Assembly (NCBI GenBank): GCA_028282395.1
Contig: JANQHY010000119.1
Location: 1 to 10,413 of the forward strand
Source: Gammaproteobacteria bacterium
GTDB lineage: Bacteria > Pseudomonadota > Gammaproteobacteria > UBA12402
DNA length: 10,413 nt
Direction of reading: 5' to 3'
Positions 6,836 through 10,413 of the stretch are shown in pieces (the stretch's first letter is position 1; each line of letters starts with the position of its first letter). The notes beneath the pieces are model-generated. The model saw nothing but the letters and a program-made list of their open reading frames with translations, made no database searches and was not told the DNA's origin. The translations under genes and the position numbers were made by a program.

Positions 6836-6853
6836 ACGCTCCCTGAGAAGCGT
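6836..6853 (-). other. RNA hairpin in the ihfA-methyltransferase gap
   Basis: Read on the minus strand, ACGCTTC-TCAG-GGAGCGT folds into a 7-bp stem (one T-G wobble) with a 4-base loop. It lies 26 nt before the methyltransferase start. No run of U follows, so it is not a typical intrinsic terminator. It could be a processing or stability element of an ihfA transcript, or part of the methyltransferase leader. On the plus strand the stem has a mismatch, which favours a minus-strand RNA if it is real. Confidence 0.3.
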
Positions 6854-6938
6854 TAATATTAATGATCGCCAGACGGTTATTAGCGAAGTAAAACGGCTTT
6901 GAGAAGGCAAATCAAACGGCATGATAAAATAATCCAGG

Positions 6939-7220
6939 CTAATCAGAAACAATCATTTTTAGTTTTTGTCCTGGTTTAAAGGTCACCACTCGCCTTGCCT
7001 CAATAGGAACAATTTCGCCGGTTTTCGGGTTGCGGCCCGGGCGCGCTGCTTTATCACGAGTTTCAAAATTACCAAAGCCTGAAATCTTAACGGAATTACC
7101 CTTTTGCAGGCTATCTTTAATATCCTCAAAAAAAGTATCCACCAACTCACGCGCAACATGCAGTTGCACCTCAAGCTCGCGCGCCACTTTACTGACGATA
7201 TCCGCTTTTGTTAGAGCCAT
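6939..7220 (-). CDS. ihfA: Integration host factor subunit alpha
   Basis: IHF-alpha pairs with IHF-beta into a heterodimer that binds specific DNA sites in the minor groove and bends them sharply. It serves in nucleoid structure, transcription, recombination and replication initiation. Counted from the ATG at 7220, the 93 residues align with E. coli IhfA without gaps up to about residue 91. They include MALTKAD at the start, the signature GFGNF (48-52), and [10 protein letters not shown] (60-69) on the beta arm, with the intercalating proline at 65. [13 protein letters not shown] (76-88) follows. The C-terminal tail is about six residues shorter than in E. coli. An ATG at 7226 overlaps the pheT stop as ATGA, but the family N-terminus and the ribosome binding site favour 7220. 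[10 protein letters not shown] followed by VVTF favours alpha over beta or HU. The gene directly follows pheT, as in enterobacteria, and is probably co-transcribed with it. Confidence 0.96.
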   Translation of the reverse strand: MALTKADIVSKVARELEVQLHVARELVDTFFEDIKDSLQKGNSVKISGFGNFETRDKAARPGRNPKTGEIVPIEARRVVTFKPGQKLKMIVSD

Positions 7221-7222
7221 TG

Positions 7223-9577
7223 TCATTCTCTCAATTCAGCACCACATCTCTCACAAAGCTGATTGACAACACGGTCAATCACCAATGCAACTTCTTCATC
7301 TTTAAGAGTGTGCGATAAATCCTGCAAAATCAAGTAAACGGCTATACTTTTTTTCGTCGCCTCGATTTGATCACCAGTATAAACATCGAAAACCCCAGTA
7401 TCTACTAACAAGTGGCCCGCTGCACTACGTATGGTTGCTAAGAGCTGTTCTGCCGGAAGCTCACGTGCAACTTCAAATGCTAAATCACGGCGAATTGCAG
7501 GAAATTTTGATAGCGGCTGATATTGTATAGTATCCTGTTGCTCAAGCACATCCAAATTGATTTCTACTGCAAAGCATGGAAGCTTAACACCGATAGCTTT
7601 CTCCACCTGTGGATGCAATCGACCACAATAACCTAACATACTATCGCCTTGTTTCACTGAAGCTGCCTGACCCGGGTGCCAATATGCAGGTAATGTTTGA
7701 GCCGAAAATGTTACCTCATGGCAGGATAATTGTTGCAATAACGCCTGCAGGTCGCCTTTTAAATCATAAAAGTCACGCATTCTTTGCCTCGACCAGTGAT
7801 CTCTATCATATTGACCATAGACCAATAAAGTCAGTGTATGCTGCTCTTGTTGATGATAACAACGCCCCAGCTCAAAGAAGCAACCGGATGATTGCTGGCG
7901 ATTGATGTTATATTTCGCCGCCAACATTAAACCAGGGATCAAACTTGGACGCATCACAGCTAAATCCTCAGAAATTGGATTACTGACCGCCATTAAGTCA
8001 CCACTGGCAAATAGCTTAGCCTGGTCCTCACTGATAAAGCTAAACGTAATCGTTTGAGCATAGCCACGAGCCACTAAAAACTGCCGAATTCGCTTCATCA
8101 TATTACTGCTATGGCTGACTGGCTGCAGTGGCAGATTGGGCATAACTGCCGGCACTTTATCAAAACCATCAATACGCCCCACTTCTTCTGCTAAATCTAT
8201 AGCCAAATTAAGGTCATAACGATGTAGTGGTGTTTTTACCTGCCACTGATCATCATCAGTAGCCTTTACAGCGCAACCGATGGCGGTTAATGCTGCTTCA
8301 ACCGTATCAAGGTCATAATCACGCCCATAGGTTTGCTGTAGTTTTTTGCTGGTTAATTGCAATATATTGGCTTTGGGCAATGTGTCATTATCAGTAATTT
8401 CCTTAACCGGGCCGGCAACACCACCAGCCAATTCAATCACTAGTTCAGTAGCCAGCTCGATCGCCAACCATGTTATTTGGCTATCAACACCACGCTCAAA
8501 ACGATGTGAAGAATCCGTATGCAAGCCATACTGGCGCGCACGACCCTGTATGGCATCAGGATGGAAGAAAGCACTTTCGAGCACGATACACGTTGTCTCA
8601 TCGCTCACTGCCGTTGCTTGACCGCCCATAATACCAGCCATGGCTAGCGGCCCTGACGCATCAGTAATCAACAAGGTATTAGTTTGCAAATTCACTTCCT
8701 GCCCATCGAGCAGTGTGAGTTTTTCATTTGTCTTAGCCCAGCGCACATTAATATCGCCTTGAATTTTAGCACCATCAAAGGCATGCAATGGCTGACCTAG
8801 CAACAACATAACATAATTGGTGATATCAACCAGTAAAGAGACACTGCGCACCCCACTACGACGGAGTTTTTCCACCATCCATAGTGGCGTTTTGGCTTGA
8901 GCATTTACCTGCTCAATCACCCGCGTTATATAGCGTGGACAGCCTGCCGGATCTGCGACTGTTGCCGCCTGGGTAGTTTGTATTTGCGCAGCTATTTCAA
9001 CATCAGGCAACAGCTTGCGTTTTGCCTGGCATAGTGCAGACAATTCCCGCGCCAGACCTATAACACTCAGACAATCACCGCGGTTAGCAGTCAAATCAAT
9101 ATCAATAGCCACATCATCAAGCTGTAAATAATCTATCACATTCTGGCCAACCGGTGCATCATCAGGTAATGGCATGATGCCATCGGATTGCTCTGCCAGC
9201 CCTAATTCACTCTCAGAGCAAATCATGCCTTGCGATTCAACACCGCGTAATTTAGAGCGCTTAATTTTAATATTACCTGGTAGCACAGCACCCACCATAG
9301 CAACCGGGACTTTCATACCCGCCGCCACGTTTTTAGCACCACAGACAATGTGTAGTAACTGATCTTCGCCTACCGTTACGTTGCACACACTTAAACGATC
9401 AGCATTAGGATGTTGGTATTTCTCCAGTACCTGACCGACGATCACACCATTGAATTCTCCTGCTACAGGTTCAACACTATCAACCTCCAAACCGGCCATA
9501 TTCAAACGATGCACCAATTCATCACGACTTAAGGACAGATCAACCCATTCGCGTAACCAAGCTTCACTTACTTTCAT
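7223..9577 (-). CDS. pheT: Phenylalanine--tRNA ligase beta subunit
   Basis: Beta subunit of the alpha2beta2 phenylalanyl-tRNA synthetase. It binds tRNA-Phe and clears mischarged tyrosine, while the catalytic site is on the alpha subunit. The 784 residues are close to the usual length of about 795. They show [12 protein letters not shown] at the start, an OB-fold tRNA-binding domain (about 39-147, with [12 protein letters not shown] and IVCGAKNV), and the B3/4 editing domain (about 215-390, with [10 protein letters not shown] at 248-257 and GQPLHAFD at 261-268). The B5 domain follows (about 400-475, with [13 protein letters not shown] at 461-473). A catalytic-like core comes next (about 480-680, with FSFISEDQA and MRPSLIPGL), and finally the FDX-ACB anticodon-binding domain (about 690-783, starting [14 protein letters not shown]). 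No domain is missing. The start is 13 bp after the pheS stop, and GAGAG, which follows the pheS stop directly, is spaced 8 bases from the ATG. Confidence 0.98.
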   Translation of the reverse strand: MKVSEAWLREWVDLSLSRDELVHRLNMAGLEVDSVEPVAGEFNGVIVGQVLEKYQHPNADRLSVCNVTVGEDQLLHIVCGAKNVAAGMKVPVAMVGAVLPGNIKIKRSKLRGVESQGMICSESELGLAEQSDGIMPLPDDAPVGQNVIDYLQLDDVAIDIDLTANRGDCLSVIGLARELSALCQAKRKLLPDVEIAAQIQTTQAATVADPAGCPRYITRVIEQVNAQAKTPLWMVEKLRRSGVRSVSLLVDITNYVMLLLGQPLHAFDGAKIQGDINVRWAKTNEKLTLLDGQEVNLQTNTLLITDASGPLAMAGIMGGQATAVSDETTCIVLESAFFHPDAIQGRARQYGLHTDSSHRFERGVDSQITWLAIELATELVIELAGGVAGPVKEITDNDTLPKANILQLTSKKLQQTYGRDYDLDTVEAALTAIGCAVKATDDDQWQVKTPLHRYDLNLAIDLAEEVGRIDGFDKVPAVMPNLPLQPVSHSSNMMKRIRQFLVARGYAQTITFSFISEDQAKLFASGDLMAVSNPISEDLAVMRPSLIPGLMLAAKYNINRQQSSGCFFELGRCYHQQEQHTLTLLVYGQYDRDHWSRQRMRDFYDLKGDLQALLQQLSCHEVTFSAQTLPAYWHPGQAASVKQGDSMLGYCGRLHPQVEKAIGVKLPCFAVEINLDVLEQQDTIQYQPLSKFPAIRRDLAFEVARELPAEQLLATIRSAAGHLLVDTGVFDVYTGDQIEATKKSIAVYLILQDLSHTLKDEEVALVIDRVVNQLCERCGAELRE
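7228..7232 (-). promoter_or_regulatory. Ribosome binding site of ihfA inside the end of pheT
   Basis: On the minus strand GAGAG lies 7 bases before the ATG at 7220 and only 1 base before the ATG at 7226. The spacing selects 7220. The site is within the last codons of pheT, which suggests translational coupling. Confidence 0.6.
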
Positions 9578-9590
9578 GCTGCTGTCTCTC

Positions 9591-10413
<823 letters not shown>

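Noticed and set aside
6810..6938. tRNA gene or additional small protein downstream of ihfA
   Set aside because: No cloverleaf arms or T-loop sequence and no ORF with a ribosome binding site were seen on either strand; only the stem-loop was noted.
7609..7905. Open frames of 60-100 codons on the strand opposite pheT, pheS, ihfA and the other large genes
   Set aside because: They lie wholly within strongly supported genes on the other strand and show no family motifs; they are coding shadows.

Overview
The window looks like a gammaproteobacterial chromosome of moderate to low GC. The right-hand block has the order pheS-pheT-ihfA, the same as in Escherichia coli, and each of the three proteins aligns well with its enterobacterial counterpart. 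By eye the left-hand genes are more AT-rich and less conserved. Two of them, a coiled-coil glycosyltransferase and a protein with two membrane hairpins, are of a style often seen in host-associated Legionellales-type bacteria. That lineage guess is inference only.

Layout. Positions 1-62 hold an open reading frame entering from the left edge that may be the tail of a transposase. Positions 72-890 (-) encode a short-chain dehydrogenase/reductase. Positions 891-1149 are a divergent control region with a 16-bp palindrome and a possible 15-codon leader ORF. Positions 1150-1650 (+) encode a DUF985 (cupin_5) protein. Positions 1696-3840 (-) encode a 714-residue GT-B glycosyltransferase with glycogen-synthase-like features, a helical insertion and a helical C-terminal extension. 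Positions 3841-4185 are a second divergent control region. Positions 4186-5853 (+) encode an unrecognised 555-residue protein with two membrane hairpins and coiled-coil stretches. Positions 5859-6809 (-) encode a short RsmB/NOP-family RNA m5C methyltransferase. Positions 6939-7220 (-) are ihfA, 7223-9577 (-) pheT, and 9591 to the right edge (-) pheS, which lacks about its first 52 residues.

How they fit together. PheS and PheT form the alpha2beta2 phenylalanyl-tRNA synthetase and are probably transcribed with ihfA, which encodes the alpha subunit of the nucleoid protein IHF. The methyltransferase lies 129 bp downstream on the same strand and may be read from the same transcript. The left 5.85 kb is an accessory block of single genes with alternating orientation and no operon. 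The two unusual large genes are divergent and share one control region.

Four gene starts were moved from the longest possible ORF because a Shine-Dalgarno sequence or family alignment supports an internal ATG: SDR at 890, DUF985 at 1150, hairpin protein at 4186 and ihfA at 7220. No tRNA, rRNA, CRISPR array or complete insertion sequence was seen. The best candidates for something undescribed are the divergent glycosyltransferase and membrane-hairpin protein.
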